Assembly: GCA_003049465.1 (NCBI GenBank)
Contig: PYSS01000214.1
Coordinates: 1 to 34,813, forward strand
Length of the DNA: 34,813 nucleotides
DNA from: Magnaporthiopsis rhizophila
Taxonomy: Eukaryota; Ascomycota; Sordariomycetes; Magnaporthales; Magnaporthaceae
Direction: 5' to 3'
The notes beneath the pieces were generated by a model. That model searched no databases. It was not told the origin of the DNA and saw only the letters and a list, made by a program, of their open reading frames with translations. Position 1 is the first letter of the stretch, and the number at the start of each line of letters is the position of its first letter. Positions 1 to 10,320 of this stretch are shown one piece after another. The translations under genes and the position numbers were made by a program.

Positions 1-687
1 GGTTATTAAACCTTTTTTTCCAGGTATTATTTATATAGCCTGTTATTAATATAAATACCTTTAATAATATAATTAACAAAATTTTTAGGCCTTTTTTTTA
101 ACCAGCTTATTTTTTATATTATCCTTTAATTTTTGATAAAATTGAAATATTTTAATATTTTTCGTCCAGTTAAATTTATTAACCAGTTGCTGATATTTGG
201 CAATATAAATAAATACTGGTCCTTTGTGGCACAGCTAAAATAATTTTCTTTCGGTTATTTTTTTTTTGTCCATATGCCCAAATATTTTAGCAACTTTTTC
301 GCCAAACTTATCAAAATCCGCAAATATTAGATTGGTAAACTTGCTTAATTTATTATCCCTTTTAAAATAATCGACTTACACAAGCTTAAACCAATCTTTA
401 ATTTTGTTATTAAAGCAAATAATAATATAAGCTATTTTTTAATAATCGTTTTGAAAACTATTCTGGTAAAACTTAAAATAACTTTTGCATTTCGTAAAAA
501 AAATCTTAAATTTGCCTTTTTTTCCGTTATATTTATCTGGGATAAAAAATTTATAAATAAAAAAAATTTTGGGCTGCTTTTTAAATTCCTCGAATTTTTT
601 AATAAAAATTTTTAAAGCAATAATAAAATTATTATAATCCTTATTATTGATAATAACAATCTCAACTTTTTTAGCTGCAATCGATAT
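1..687 (-). pseudogene. gag: gag pseudogene of copy A (capsid domain)
   Basis: This is a minus-strand capsid gene homologous to the gag regions of copies B, C, D and F in this window. The predicted start codon at 685-687 reads ATA instead of ATG, a G-to-A change. Behind many stops the translation keeps the Retrotrans_gag pattern: a Phe- and Tyr-rich stretch (FF.KCK.YF.FY), then a segment like that of copy C where FQFYQGLK is readable. Gag would form the virus-like particle that packages element RNA. I see no CCHC zinc knuckle, as in some other chromoviruses. The gene is cut by the window edge at its 3' side and is not functional. Confidence 0.75.
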
Positions 688-738
688 AATTATTTATTAT
701 TTGTACCTTCGGTAAATGCTGAACAGGATCAGTTAAAA

Positions 739-1188
739 TATTACAATTATAAGCCTTTTATTTCTAAAATAGGGTATTTAAGGGCGGTATTAAACAATAT
801 TAGGGTGCAAAATTGCCTTGCACGTGTTTTAGAATCTGGTAAAACAATTATTTATATTTTGCTTGCCCAAAGGATTGCTTTAAAGCTAATTTAAATTAAT
901 TAATGCCGAAACCTTAATTAAAAATTACCTAGCACCGTAAAAATTTTTAGCCTTATATACCCGTACCGTTTTATGCTTGGTAATTAGGGATACTAATAAT
1001 ATATTGGTTTTCCTAAATATCAAAAATATCCCTAGTAATATTTTTAATACGTCCAGCACCTGGCGTATCACTTTATTACCACGTAACCTAATCACGTGGC
1101 TTTTTCCCCCACTGGCCTTGCAGGATAAAGGCATCCTGCTGGGGGTTTGTCCCAGCCCTTCTGTCCCCTGCCAGCTCTGGTCGTAACA
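739..1188 (-). repeat. 5' LTR of copy A
   Basis: This LTR is 450 bp. On the plus strand it begins TATTACAATT (TGTTAC with one G-to-A) and ends TCGTAACA. It is preceded at 723-738 by the family leader (CAGGATCAGTTAAAA on plus). A minus-strand TATA motif (TATATAAG) lies near 953-960. The central part has an inverted repeat (GGGATA near 987, TATCCC near 1028). The GC-rich stem CTGGG...CCCAG is at 1137-1156. Confidence 0.85.
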
Positions 1189-2060
1189 TTTTACAGAAAA
1201 ATCCGAAAATTGGATAATGCTTTGTTTTAAATTTTCCGCAAATTATTTTTGTAATAATTTTTGTTATTTGGGGTTTAACCGGTACAATTTTTGGTAATTA
1301 AATTATATTTTCGGTTTAAGCTTAATTTTGTAATTGAACGATCCATATTTCGAAAATTCTGTTTCTAAACTTTTTTGGAATAATTTCTAATACCGATAAT
1401 ATTTTTCGGGAACATTTTTTAAATACTAATATATTTATTTATTAGGCAAATTATAATTTTGGTTATAATTTTTTGCTATTTTTATTTTTTGGTTATTAAT
1501 TTTGGTTATATTTTTTTAAATTATAATTTTAATAATAATTTTTTTTATAATCTGTTTTATATTTTTGGGATTTTTTGCTATTAAGGCCGATATTACCTAA
1601 TAATTATAAATTTGTTAGTATAATTTGCTAAAATTAATTGCCAAATTTTGCAATTATTATAATAATCCTGTTTGGCTTTTATTTTTTATAAATCGGGGCT
1701 TATAATTATTGGGCTTTTTTATTTTTTAATAATAATTTTTTTATTAAATTTTTTCCGAAACCCAATTTATTAGGGGATTAAACTTTTTAAACCAGGAAAA
1801 ATTTAAAATTAGGTTTTTTCCTTTTATATTTATAATATTTAGGATAATTTTATAAATTTTCCCTAAAATTTCGAACCTAAATCGATTTATTTTTGAATCG
1901 ATTATTTTATCATTATAAATGATTGGTTTTTTTTCCACGGTTCCAAACTTATATGGCTATTATTTCCAATATATCGGTATATTATACTTTATTACTATTT
2001 TTAATACAATATAATTTTTATTAAATTTATAATTAACTATTATTATTAATTATTATTTTT
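1189..2060 (-). pseudogene. pol: pol pseudogene of copy B: aspartic protease and start of RT
   Basis: An open minus-strand stretch at 1744-1938 contains NFSWFKKFNPLINW, matching the C-terminal signature of gypsy aspartic proteases (LG.PWL..HNP.IDW). The protease cleaves the Gag-Pol polyprotein. Between 1189 and about 1450 the translation corresponds to the segment before the RT fingers, as judged by alignment with copy C near 24950-25150. The gene is broken by stops throughout and truncated by the insertion of A at 1188/1189. No active-site DSG motif survives that I can point to with confidence. Confidence 0.7.
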
Positions 2061-2089
2061 ATTATATAATTATTTTCCTGATATAAAAT

Positions 2090-3620
2090 GGATAATTTGT
2101 TATAATTTTTGCTAGGGTTTTTTTGATTTGTTTTTTTTTATCCATACCAAGCCCTTATTTTGGTAAAATATTTTAATTTTTTGGCTTATACTGATAATCG
2201 GGGTATAATTATCCAGTTTGCCAATTTTTGGCTTTTTTTTCGGTATAGCATTTATATTTTGGCTTTTTGCAAGTATAATGCAGCAATAACCCTGCTATAT
2301 ATATTATAAAATAATAAGGTACTAGGGCAACTATTTCCATTTTTTCGATACGGTTTTGTAATACAATTTGCTATTTAAACAGTTATTATTTTTATTTGGG
2401 CAGGCCTTAAAATTTTTCGTTATTTTTTATTAAAAACCAGTTATTTTTTAGCTTTTTAAGCAAATAATTATTATAGGTATAATATAAATATTTTGTCCAA
2501 AAAATTCCTGCGTGCCCCGGGCTGTTTATCGCCAAATTTTTATAATTTTTACTAATTATATAATTTTGCTAATATAAAAATGGATTATTTTTTTAATACC
2601 GTGCCTAATATATATTTTTTCCATAATATATAACGGTTTGGTTATTTTGGTCCCAATCCAGGCACCGATCGTTATTTTTTATTACGGGTATTTTGCAATA
2701 TAATTTGCAATTTTCGGATTTTTTCGGATTATTAGGCCACATTTCGAATAATAAATATACCGGTATTTTATAAATATAAGTATAAACCTTTTAATAAATT
2801 ACTTTATTTTATTTTTAAGCATAATATACGTTTTTTTTGCTTATTATTTTTATGCGCTGTTTTTTGTATTTTTTGGGGTTTTTTTTTTGCGGATGCCCAA
2901 AATTTGCCCAGCTTAAAATTCTTTTTTTTAATCTTTTGGTTAAATATATTTGTCCAAATAATTTTTGGTTCATTCTAATATTAATATTAAGGTTTTTTTT
3001 ATTATTATTTTTAATAAATATTTCCGATACTCCTTTTTAAATTAATAAGCTTTTAAATACCGCTAAAATTTGCTAAATAGTATACCGTTCTTTTTATAAA
3101 ATTTCGGTACTATTATTAATAACTGTACCGGCTATTTTTAATATTTTTTGCTTTTTTAATTTGCTAAGCTCGGTTATTATGGGTATTTTATTTAACCTGT
3201 TATTTTTATATTTATCGTAATTGGTTTTCGACCAACTGATCCGTTGGGTAACGGTAATTTTTATTAAAGGTACCAGTTTAATTTGTTTTTATTTAATTTA
3301 TACATAAAGCATTTATTATTAAAATAATAAATTTAGCTAAATAAAGCTTTTAAATATAAAGCTTTTTCCTGATTTATGTATCGATAGCTACAAATTGCCT
3401 TTAAGGATAATTTTTTTAATATACCCTTATTATTTGCATTTAAAGCAGTTTCTGTTTTTAATATTTTATTATTTAATATATTTTTGTTTTTTGTGCTGTT
3501 TTTTTTATTATTAGGGGTATGTAATTTTTATAAACAAATTTATAAATTTTAAATGCATTTTATGCGCAATGGATTATTATTATTTGGCTTTTTTTTGGTT
3601 TGTTTTATTATTTTATTGTG
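2090..3620 (-). other. Family 1 middle region between gag and protease (copy B)
   Basis: About 1.5 kb separates the capsid domain from the protease. It is homologous to 22270-24300 in copy C (minus the solo LTR), 19050-20326, 13950-15370 in F and 30700-31540 in D. It is present in every copy, so it belongs to the family rather than to a secondary insertion. I recognise no domain; the translation is Lys- and Asn-rich with many stops. Short plus-strand open stretches here (for example 2837-3040) are shadows. Confidence 0.5.
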
Positions 3621-4312
3621 CTAATTAGGATTATTAAACCTTTTTTTAGGTGTTATTCGTACAGTTTGTTACTAATATACATGCCTTTGGTAATATAATT
3701 AACAAAATCTTTCGGTTTTTTTTTAACTAATCTGTTTTTCATATTATTTTTTAATCCTTAATAAAACTGAAATATTTTGGTATTTTCTGTTTAGTTAAAT
3801 TTATTTATAAATTGCTAAAATTTAGCAGCATAAATAAATGCTGATCTTTTTTGGCGCAGCTAAAATAGCTTTTTTTCGGCTATTTGCTTTTTATCCATCT
3901 GCCCGCATATTTTGGCAATTTTTTCGCCGAACTTATCGAAATTCGCAAATATTAGTTTGGTAAATTTATTTAATTTATTTTTTTTTTTTAAAATAATCGG
4001 CCTATATGGGTTTAAACCAGTTTTTAATTTTATTATTAAGGCGAGTGGTGGTATAAGCCCTTTTTGATAGTTATTTTGGAAACTGTTCTGGTAAAATTTG
4101 AAATAATTTTTGCATTTTGTAAAAAAGGTTTTAAATTTGTCTTTTTTTTCGTTATATTTGTTCGAAATGCGGAATTTATAGGTAAAAATAACCTTAAGCT
4201 ATTTTTTAAGCTTTTTAAATTTTTTGATAAGAATTTTTAAAACCGTAACAGGATTGTTATAATTTTTGCTATTAATGATAATAATTTCGATTTTTTTAGC
4301 TGCGGTTAATAT
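3620..4312 (-). pseudogene. gag: gag pseudogene of copy B
   Basis: This is a minus-strand capsid gene; the start codon at 4310-4312 reads ATA (ATG in copy C). After the N-terminus (ItAAKKIEIIIIN in the remaining frame), the core FKTFFTKCKNYFKFYQ is readable around 4090-4160. This is the Retrotrans_gag signature of fungal gypsy elements. The C-terminal third merges with the unassigned middle region. It carries several stops and is not functional. Confidence 0.75.
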
Positions 4313-4363
4313 AATTATTTATTATTTGTACCTCCGGTAAATGCTAAATAGGATCAGTTAAAA

Positions 4364-4837
4364 TATTATAATTATAAGCCTTTTATTTTAGGGTAGGGTA
4401 TTTAAGGGCGATGTTAAGCAGTACTGGTTTTACAAAATTATTTTGTATATAATTTGGGGTTTGGTAGGAATATTATTTATTATTGCTTGTTTAAAAGGGT
4501 ATTTTAAAGCTAATTTAGGTTAATTAATGCCGAGGTTTTAGTTAAAAACTATTTTAGTACCTGGGAAGCCCATTTTTTTATAATCGGACATTTTTTTACT
4601 AAATTTCCTTGGATTTGTGGATCTGCTAATAAATCCAGAAATCCCACATTTTGGATCTGTGGCTTTGTTAACAAATCCAGAAAGCTTTTCTTTTGGATCT
4701 GTGGCTCTGTTAACAGATCCAAAGATTTTTTTGTGGTTATGTAACTTTTCACGTTTACCCTGCCGCGGGGTTAAGGCGTAATGCTGGGGGTTAGCCCCAG
4801 CCCTCCTGTCCCCTCCGGGCGTAGCACGGTCGTAACA
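4364..4837 (-). repeat. 5' LTR of copy B, with a 42-bp tandem repeat
   Basis: This LTR is 474 bp, from TATTATAATT to GTAACA on the plus strand, and is preceded by the family leader at 4349-4363. Its centre holds three tandem 42-bp units at 4611-4652, 4653-4694 and 4695-4734. Each starts GGAT(C/T)TGTGG and contains an imperfect palindrome around GTTAAC. The short ORF over this region (period 14 residues) is a by-product of the repeat. The GC stem GCTGGGG/CCCCAGC is at 4783-4801. Confidence 0.85.
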
Positions 4838-4840
4838 TGC

Positions 4841-5015
4841 TGTAGGGCCCTAAGCAAATTGTAATTATAGGCTTGTTATTTTAGTAAAGGGCAGCCAACT
4901 CTGTTCCCTTATATATTTTCCGACACCAGTACCGCGGGTACGTACCCTAACCTTAAACTAATTATATAATTTAGCCCTAACCGGTATAGGGGCTACAGGG
5001 TAAGTTACCCTATTA
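4841..5015. repeat. Unassigned fragment, possible LTR of family 2
   Basis: The sequence starts TGTAGGG and ends near CCCTATTACA, so it has weak inverted ends, and CATGC occurs at both borders (4836-4840 and 5016-5020). It contains the perfect 12-bp palindrome GGGTACGTACCC at 4936-4947. It sits between copy B's LTR and the presumed gag of family 2, where a 5' LTR would be expected. Because the left CATGC overlaps the last bases of B's LTR, the duplication may be accidental. Confidence 0.25.
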
Positions 5016-5877
5016 CATGCAGTAATTGTTTTTAATAATAATAATTAAAAAAATTACTAAATAAATAAATAACTTGGTATAAGTAATATAAAAGCTTAAG
5101 GTTTTAGTTTTACGGGTTTGCCACCCTTTTTAATAATCCCTTTATAAATTTAAATAACCATTCAAATACCAGGTAATATATTAATATACCTATATATTCC
5201 CGATAATAAGCCAGCCAGCAAAATTAATATATTAAAATGCAAATCGTTAAAAAAGCTCCTATTATATGGAAATAATAAAAGCTTGTTTATAGTTTAAAAA
5301 TAATCGATTAGTTATAAATTTTAAAAAAATACAAAATTTATCGGTAATAGCAAAAACCAATTCGAATGTATCTGGATATACCTAATTCCAAGTATTTAGG
5401 CAGTTATATATATTTATTATAAATATAAAAGGGGTATAAAAGTTTTTTATAACCCGACTAAATTTTTTTAATACCTAACCGAAATATTTGATAATTCGCT
5501 TAAATAATAATAAATCCTGGTACACCTGAAAATATTTAGGATAAAAAAAACCAGCCATTTAATATTTTCCTGTATTTTCTTAAAAAGGAATTTATAATAA
5601 TAAGCGGTTTAAATTAATCGGAAAAAATTAAGGTTAATTATTCTAAACCCAGTGTATTATACCGGATCCAAAAAGCTTTTATAAGATATTTAAGCAAAAT
5701 TAGCTTATATAATTATATGGTCGAAATGTTTTAAATAATTATATAAAATCTGGAAATAATCGATATAAAATAGCGCTTTTATTATAATAATCCACCCGTT
5801 AATATTTTGCTTTTAGCTACGGATGAAAATAATAATACCCAAATGGCGGTGGGAAATATGCAGTTTATATTAAAAAA

Positions 5878-6343
5878 TGTTACAATCACAGGCCTTCTGC
5901 TACTAAGGTAGGGCACCTAGGGGCGGTGTTGAGCAGTACTGGTCTTGCAAGGTCGCCTTGCACGTGATCTGGGGGTCTGGTAAAAACGTTGTTTGTTATT
6001 GCTCGCCCAAAGGGATGCCTTGGAGCTAACTTAGGTTGACTAATGCCGAGGCCCCAATTAAAACTACCTTTAGACAGGGCAGAAATGTCCTTTTATATAT
6101 TTGTGACCCCTCCGTGCCATGCCTGTGCTATATGTGCTATGTTTATAACTAATATAGCCTGTGCTATATATGTGTTATGTTTATAGCCAATATATCACCT
6201 TGGTTAGGTAAGTGCCTGATCCTGTGACCCCCTTTTTCTTTGGCCTTAGTTATTCGGCTTTGGCCTTCCTGACTGCGGGGTAAAGGCGTTCTGTTGGGGG
6301 TTAGCCCCAACCCTTCTGCCCCCTGCCAGTCGTGGTCGTAACA
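5878..6343 (-). repeat. Solo LTR 1 (family 1)
   Basis: This is a 466-bp LTR with perfect TGTTAC/GTAACA ends and the 5-bp flanking repeat AAAAA on both sides (5873-5877 and 6344-6348). No internal element sequence adjoins it, so it is a product of LTR-LTR recombination. It is among the least RIP-mutated LTRs here. It has a minus-strand TATATAAAAG near 6092-6101, CACGTG at 5961-5966, two copies of a ~36-bp unit beginning TGTGCTATAT (6124-6198), and the GC stem near 6293-6310. Confidence 0.9.
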
Positions 6344-7119
6344 AAAAAGGTTAAAAATAATATAAAGGTAAATGCAGTGGGGGAACCTAATAAGCTATTT
6401 GGGCTATTTTGCAAAAAATAAAAATTAGGCGGGAAAAAAAGGTACATTACTGTTATAGCAAAATAAAGTATATATTTAAAACCTGCAAATTTTTCCTAAT
6501 TATTAGATTATAGGCCGATATAATTTAAATTATTACCAAAAAATGATTAACACGGAAAATAAATAATTTCCGGTACAAATTTTAACCGGGAAAAAAGGAT
6601 ATAATAATTAAAATAATATCAGATTAATATTTAATGAATAATAAGCGGCAAATTTAAAAAAAATTAAACGAAATATAAATAAAATACCTTTTATTATTCC
6701 TGTAATTTTTAATAATTATTATTTTATCGATATATAGGTTAATATGCGTTATAATTATTATATTATTATAAGCAAAAGTTTGTGATAAAATTGCAAATAA
6801 AATAGGTATATTTTAATATACCAAAAATATTAGGATTAATTTTAGGGCATATAAGGGTATTTATTAGGTATATAGCTAAATATTAAATAAATATTAACGG
6901 ATAAATATTAATAATAGCTTTTTATATTATTCCGGGAATATTTAAAAATATAAGTTTAGGATTGCTATGGATAAAATATAAGGGAATAATATTTAATTTA
7001 TATGCAATTTTTTTTGGATTAAAGCTGAAAGGGGTATGGTGGTGACAGATTTATAATACCAAATTTGAAATAAAAATAAGCCCATTTTAATTATTATAAA
7101 CCAGTTTATAATAATTTAT
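6344..7119. other. Continuation of family 2 after solo LTR 1
   Basis: There is no gene here beyond the family 2 protease remnant near 6905-7000. The rest is A-rich decayed sequence that I cannot assign. The early part (6350-6450) stays open for a short distance on plus with no recognised motif. Confidence 0.4.
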
Positions 7120-7137
7120 TAATATTACAGCCCTGGT
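7120..7137 (+). promoter_or_regulatory. Left half of the Rep origin: TAATATTAC plus hairpin arm
   Basis: TAATATTAC (7120-7128) runs directly into the arm CAGCCCTGGT (7128-7137). The nick site known for geminivirus and genomovirus Reps would fall between 7126 and 7127. The arm is exactly complementary to 17854-17863. Such a GC-rich block stands out in this AT-rich setting. Confidence 0.7.
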
Positions 7138-7199
7138 GCGCGGTATCCTAGTGTCCTGCATATGGTGAAGTGGGTCGTTTTAGGGTTGCGTGGTATCCT
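7138..7199 (+). promoter_or_regulatory. Possible Rep-binding repeats (iterons)
   Basis: GTGTCCTG at 7151-7158 recurs in the same orientation at 17819-17826, on the other side of the hairpin if the unit is circularised. In addition, GGTATCCT occurs twice (7142-7149 and 7192-7199), each time within GCG.GGTATCCT. CRESS Reps bind short direct repeats near their origin; assigning these as such is inference. Confidence 0.4.
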
Positions 7200-8970
7200 G
7201 CTTGCAATGCTCGGTCTGATTTTAAAATATTATTATATAATCGTTTGTGTTTAATTTGTGCGCATCCAATTGCATCTGTTTAAACCGAGCACCCTTGTTG
7301 CAAATGCAACACTATTAATTATAATTTGTGCACAGCCCCATTAATTATATTATTAATTATTTTAGAGCCGCTAAAATATGGATATTGTTTAAGGTTAATA
7401 TTTTAAATAAAATTGTTATTTATTTATATGGATCGCAAATTGCATTTTTTTGTAACAAATTTTTTTTTATTAATTTTGCATTTTTATAATGGCTTTTGTA
7501 TTTTTCTTGTTCAATAAAAAGGATTGTGCAATTTGTTTTCGTTTTATCGATTATCCTTTTTCAAAATATATTTATATTACCGGTATAAGCAAGTAATTTG
7601 GTATTATTGTTTTTATACCAATCGCTTCTTATACGGAACAGTCCATTTTACGGCCCAACATTTTCGATACTGTTGCCGGTATTATTAAAATTTGCAAGCA
7701 CGATCTTTGTAATAATTATTATATTTAACATCCTATTTTTTTGCCTTCTTTTTTTGTGCTTTTTTTAAATAGCACCCCTTTTAAACGGATCCCAAAAAAT
7801 CCACTGCCCTGCAGGCCGCTGCTGCTATTATTTAATTATTACCTTTGGTATTATTGCTTTCTTTATTATTTTAAAGATTAGTATTGTTCGCAAATGCCGC
7901 CTTTTTTTTCAGTTACATATTTATGCTGTTGTTATTATTATAATTTACGGATCCCGAAAAAGCTATCGCTAATATTTCGGCAACTGCCAAAACGCTTATA
8001 AATTTGTATCAAAAATAATTGTTATTATTGCAACCAAAAAAAGTATTTGTAACAATTTTGTTAGTTTTGGTAATAGGTTCCCACCCTTTTTGATCCAAAT
8101 TTATACAGGGTTACCTAATTATGGTTTTATTTTTTCTGTTACTAAATTTTATTATGGTTTTAATCGCGGTATTTTTAAAATAATCCTTTAAAATATAAAA
8201 GCTTAAATAAAAATATATGTATCGCGCTTTTGCAATATATATATTATTATATATATTTCTTTTTTTTCTGGTATTAAAAATTACTGGGTTATATTTAATA
8301 CCAATACCGGTATTAAAACAATTTCCCTTATAAAAAAGGCCAACGAAGGGTTTGGTATTTTGAAAAACAGTTCTTATTTTTTATCGTAAATCCATAATAT
8401 TGGGGATATTTTTTCCTTTTTGGATATTTGCCCTTATTTTTTCCGCTTCGTTAATAGCAAATATTATCTGCATATTTTATTGGATTAGGTTTAGCATTTT
8501 ATTATGCGCAATATATTACAGTTTCGGCCAATCAATTTATAGGTTCCGATATTTTATAAGGTTAAATATTACGGTATGGGTGCAAATAATTTGTGCTATT
8601 GCAAAATAAACAAGGTTTGGTGCGATATTTTTATATATTTTTTTTTTATATACCCTTTTTTATTATAAAACAGTATTTGCATTTTACGCTTTTATGTAAA
8701 ACTTTTATAAAGGTGGATATGGATTTTTATCAGCCAAAAACAGAGGTATTTGCTGCAACATTTGGTTAATTGGTATTTCGATTTAATTTATCTGCATTTA
8801 AAGTATTTATTATTATTTTAAGATCCGAAAAGCATTTTTTGCCTGTTATAAAAGTGCGGGGAATTAGCTTTATATTATTTTAATAATAGGATTAATTATA
8901 AAAAACTATTATCTTTTTTTTATTTGTGTTATAAAAGCCTCCAACTCTTTTATTATAAATCTGGTATGCT
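7200..8970. other. Unidentified 1.8-kb part of the Rep unit
   Basis: This T-rich segment lies between the left origin half and the end of Rep. The minus strand gives long stretches interrupted almost only by TAA/TAG (for example 8350-8620), which could be a decayed second gene in the same direction as Rep. The plus strand gives hydrophobic shadow ORFs such as 8400-8609. I recognise neither a capsid protein nor a transposase. A compact palindrome GTTGCA/TGCAAC lies near 7300. This is where a capsid or movement gene would be expected if the source was a virus. Confidence 0.35.
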
Positions 8971-9198
8971 TTACCCTTTATTTTTCACAAATAGGGGCTT
9001 TATTATATGCATATATATACAATTTCCTTCCAATTAAAATGCATCCATATTATAATACCCATATAGGTTTTTATTTGCCAAATAAATGCAAAACAATCCC
9101 CAGCTTTCGAAATGTACTTTTTTCAAATACTTATCCATTATTAAAAAATTACTTTAGCACCCCAGCATTTATTTATAATATTTAAGTATATTTTTATC
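8971..9198 (-). pseudogene. Rep pseudogene, 3' part: SF3 helicase motifs B' and C
   Basis: This is the C-terminal part of the Rep gene, cut off from the rest by element F. In the frame that continues from 16548, the minus strand shows YYK*MLG near 9163-9180, DKY at 9127-9135 with basic residues after it (motif B' of geminivirus-type helicases), then GLFCIYLANKN at 9067-9099. That last segment corresponds to motif C, with its Asn at 9073-9075. The end of the protein, with LEGNC and KPLF, reaches a TAA at 8971-8973, a plausible natural terminus. Internal stops at 9169-9171, 9154-9156 and 9034-9036 fit C-to-T or G-to-A decay. The helicase domain would unwind DNA during rolling-circle replication in the nucleus; this copy cannot. 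Confidence 0.8.
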
Positions 9199-9199
9199 A
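9195..9199. repeat. Target-site duplication of F (left copy, TATCA)
   Basis: TATCA directly precedes the left LTR and recurs at 16543-16547 directly after the right LTR. The duplicated bases lie within the Rep helicase coding frame. Confidence 0.95.
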
Positions 9200-9660
9200 T
9201 GTTACAAACGGTTCTCTGCTCCTAGGGTAGGGTACGTTAGGAGAGGTGCTGAGCAGTATGATTTTCATAAGGTTGTTTGTGCTGGGGGAACTGGGTAGTA
9301 ATAAAGGTTTCGATTGTTTGCCCAAAGGGATGCTTTGGAGCTAATTTAGGTTAACTGATACCGAGGCCTTAGTTAAAAACTATTTATCATAATAGAAACC
9401 CCTTGCTTTATATACCAGCAACCCTTTCCTATTAGGTTTGTGCTATATTTGTTATGTTTATAACGAATATAGTATTGTGCTATGTTTGTTATATTTATAA
9501 CGAATATATTACCATACTTAAGTAAGTACCTGGTTACGTAATTTTCTTTTTTAGCTTGGCTTTAATTATTTGGCCTTTGGCTTTCCTAATTGCAGGGTAA
9601 AAGTATCCCGCTGGGGGTTAGCCTTAGCCCTCCTATTTTTTGCCAGCTGTGGTTATAATA
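9200..9660 (-). repeat. 3' LTR of copy F
   Basis: This LTR is 461 bp, starting TGTTACAAAC and ending TTATAATA (GTAACA with transitions). It has a minus-strand TATA motif (TATATAAAG) near 9412-9420, two ~37-bp units beginning TTGTGCTAT (9439-9512), and the GC stem near 9610-9630, partly decayed. Confidence 0.95.
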
Positions 9661-9864
9661 TCAGGTTTCCCTTTTTAGGCCAAATTCCTTTGGCCAAAAC
9701 CTGCAGTCCCGTCCTTCTATCAGCGATAAATACTTTCCTTCCTTATTATTTTCCGTCCCTCTTTTTCTAACAGGATATTTGGTTGGGTATAAAAGCATAA
9801 ACCGGCGTTTTTGACCGTTTATTGGGATAATTTTTTTGTTTTTATTATTTTATCCCCTATTGCT
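9661..9864 (+). promoter_or_regulatory. Leader and TATA motif of the antisense ORF
   Basis: TATAAAAG at 9788-9795 lies 70 bp before the ATG at 9865, a normal spacing for a fungal gene. The polypurine tract of F would be expected in the same interval on the minus strand, next to 9661; AAAAAGGGAAACC (minus, 9664-9676) is a candidate. Confidence 0.45.
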
Positions 9865-10320
9865 ATGCCTTTTTGTTCCAATTGTGAGGCCAACGGCCTT
9901 TTTCAGTGTAATGCATTTTTTTGTAACCAATTATGCTATAACCGGTATGTTCGATTTGGTTGCTCCCGTTATAACGTTTTGGGCCCGTTACCTAAACACC
10001 TCCTTATTTATAGCACCCAATACGCCCGTCTGAAAACGGAGCTAAAAGCTGCAAAAAAAAAGCGTTGGTCGATAAATGCAAAAATCGAACGCTTTTGCAA
10101 ACAAAAAAAACAGTGGCGCAAAAAATTAATTTGTGCAATCCGCTATAAAATTGATAGTATGGAGGAGCTGGAACAGATCGAGCGGGAAAAAGCCGAAAAA
10201 GCGGCCGTGCAGGTTTCTGCCGTGCCTCCAAACTTATTATTCCCCAACTTCCTTTTTTTACCTTTTGGTTGGGATAAGCTTGGGGTCCATCCGGACCTTA
10301 ACCTGTTTGCCTTTTTTTAA
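9865..10320 (+). CDS. Antisense ORF of the chromovirus: Cys-rich, coiled-coil protein
   Basis: This is an open frame of 151 codons on the strand opposite to gag-pol, between the chromodomain and the 3' LTR. The ATG at 9865 is chosen because the Cys cluster starts at once. Cys at residues 4, 7, 15, 20, 24 and 33 (CX2CX7CX4CX3CX8C) resemble a zinc cluster. Residues about 51-112 are highly charged and predicted to form a coiled coil (LKTELKAAKKK, KQKKQWRKKL, SMEELEQIERE). The C-terminus is hydrophobic and may read through non-coding sequence. Proteins with this layout (Cys cluster, then RLRKQ- and EELE-type coiled coil) are common in fungal repeats as far as I recall, but their function is unknown to me. 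It is far less RIP-mutated than the rest of F. A decayed homologue lies at about 32330-32640 in copy E. Confidence 0.6.
   Translation: MPFCSNCEANGLFQCNAFFCNQLCYNRYVRFGCSRYNVLGPLPKHLLIYSTQYARLKTELKAAKKKRWSINAKIERFCKQKKQWRKKLICAIRYKIDSMEELEQIEREKAEKAAVQVSAVPPNLLFPNFLFLPFGWDKLGVHPDLNLFAFF

Larger units (their letters stand above)
1..1188 (-). mobile_element. Chromovirus copy A (family 1), 5' portion, partial
   Basis: The 5' end of a Ty3/gypsy-type element lies on the minus strand: its 5' LTR is at 739-1188, followed by a leader and a decayed gag that runs off the left edge. The sequence right of the LTR (from 1189) is the protease/RT region of another copy (B), so A is inserted inside B. The 3' half and 3' LTR are outside the window, so the target duplication cannot be checked. 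Confidence 0.8.
1189..4837 (-). mobile_element. Chromovirus copy B (family 1), 5' portion, interrupted by A
   Basis: On the minus strand this reads LTR (4364-4837), leader, gag (about 3620-4312), the family-specific middle region (2090-3620), protease (1700-2060) and the beginning of reverse transcriptase (1189-1450). It stops abruptly at copy A's LTR. The remaining pol and 3' LTR should lie left of A, outside the window. It is heavily RIP-mutated, with T-rich plus-strand composition and stops in all frames. Confidence 0.8.
5040..7119 (+). pseudogene. Family 2 gypsy element, presumed gag and protease (decayed)
   Basis: This is an A-rich plus-strand stretch with stops in every frame, interrupted by solo LTR 1. 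Near 6905-7000 the translation reads FYIIPGIFKNISLGLLWIKY, resembling the protease end of gypsy elements (D.ILG.PWI). If the Rep-bearing unit (7127-17873) is removed, this region joins the RT at 17950 in the same orientation, so it is best read as the gag-protease part of the same family 2 element. The 5' part (5150-5870) is unrecognised and called gag only by position. Confidence 0.45.

Noticed and set aside
977..1186. ORFs on both strands within LTR A
   Set aside because: They lie wholly inside the LTR and are not conserved in other LTRs.
4549..4752. ORF with 14-residue repeats
   Set aside because: It is a by-product of the 42-bp tandem repeat in copy B's LTR.
4836..5020. CATGC direct repeat as a proven target duplication of a 175-bp element
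   Set aside because: The left copy overlaps the last bases of LTR B, so the match may be accidental.
8400..8609. Plus-strand hydrophobic ORF as a membrane protein
   Set aside because: T-rich composition gives Phe/Ile/Tyr-rich shadows on this strand; there is no family resemblance, and the opposite strand is the more likely coding one.
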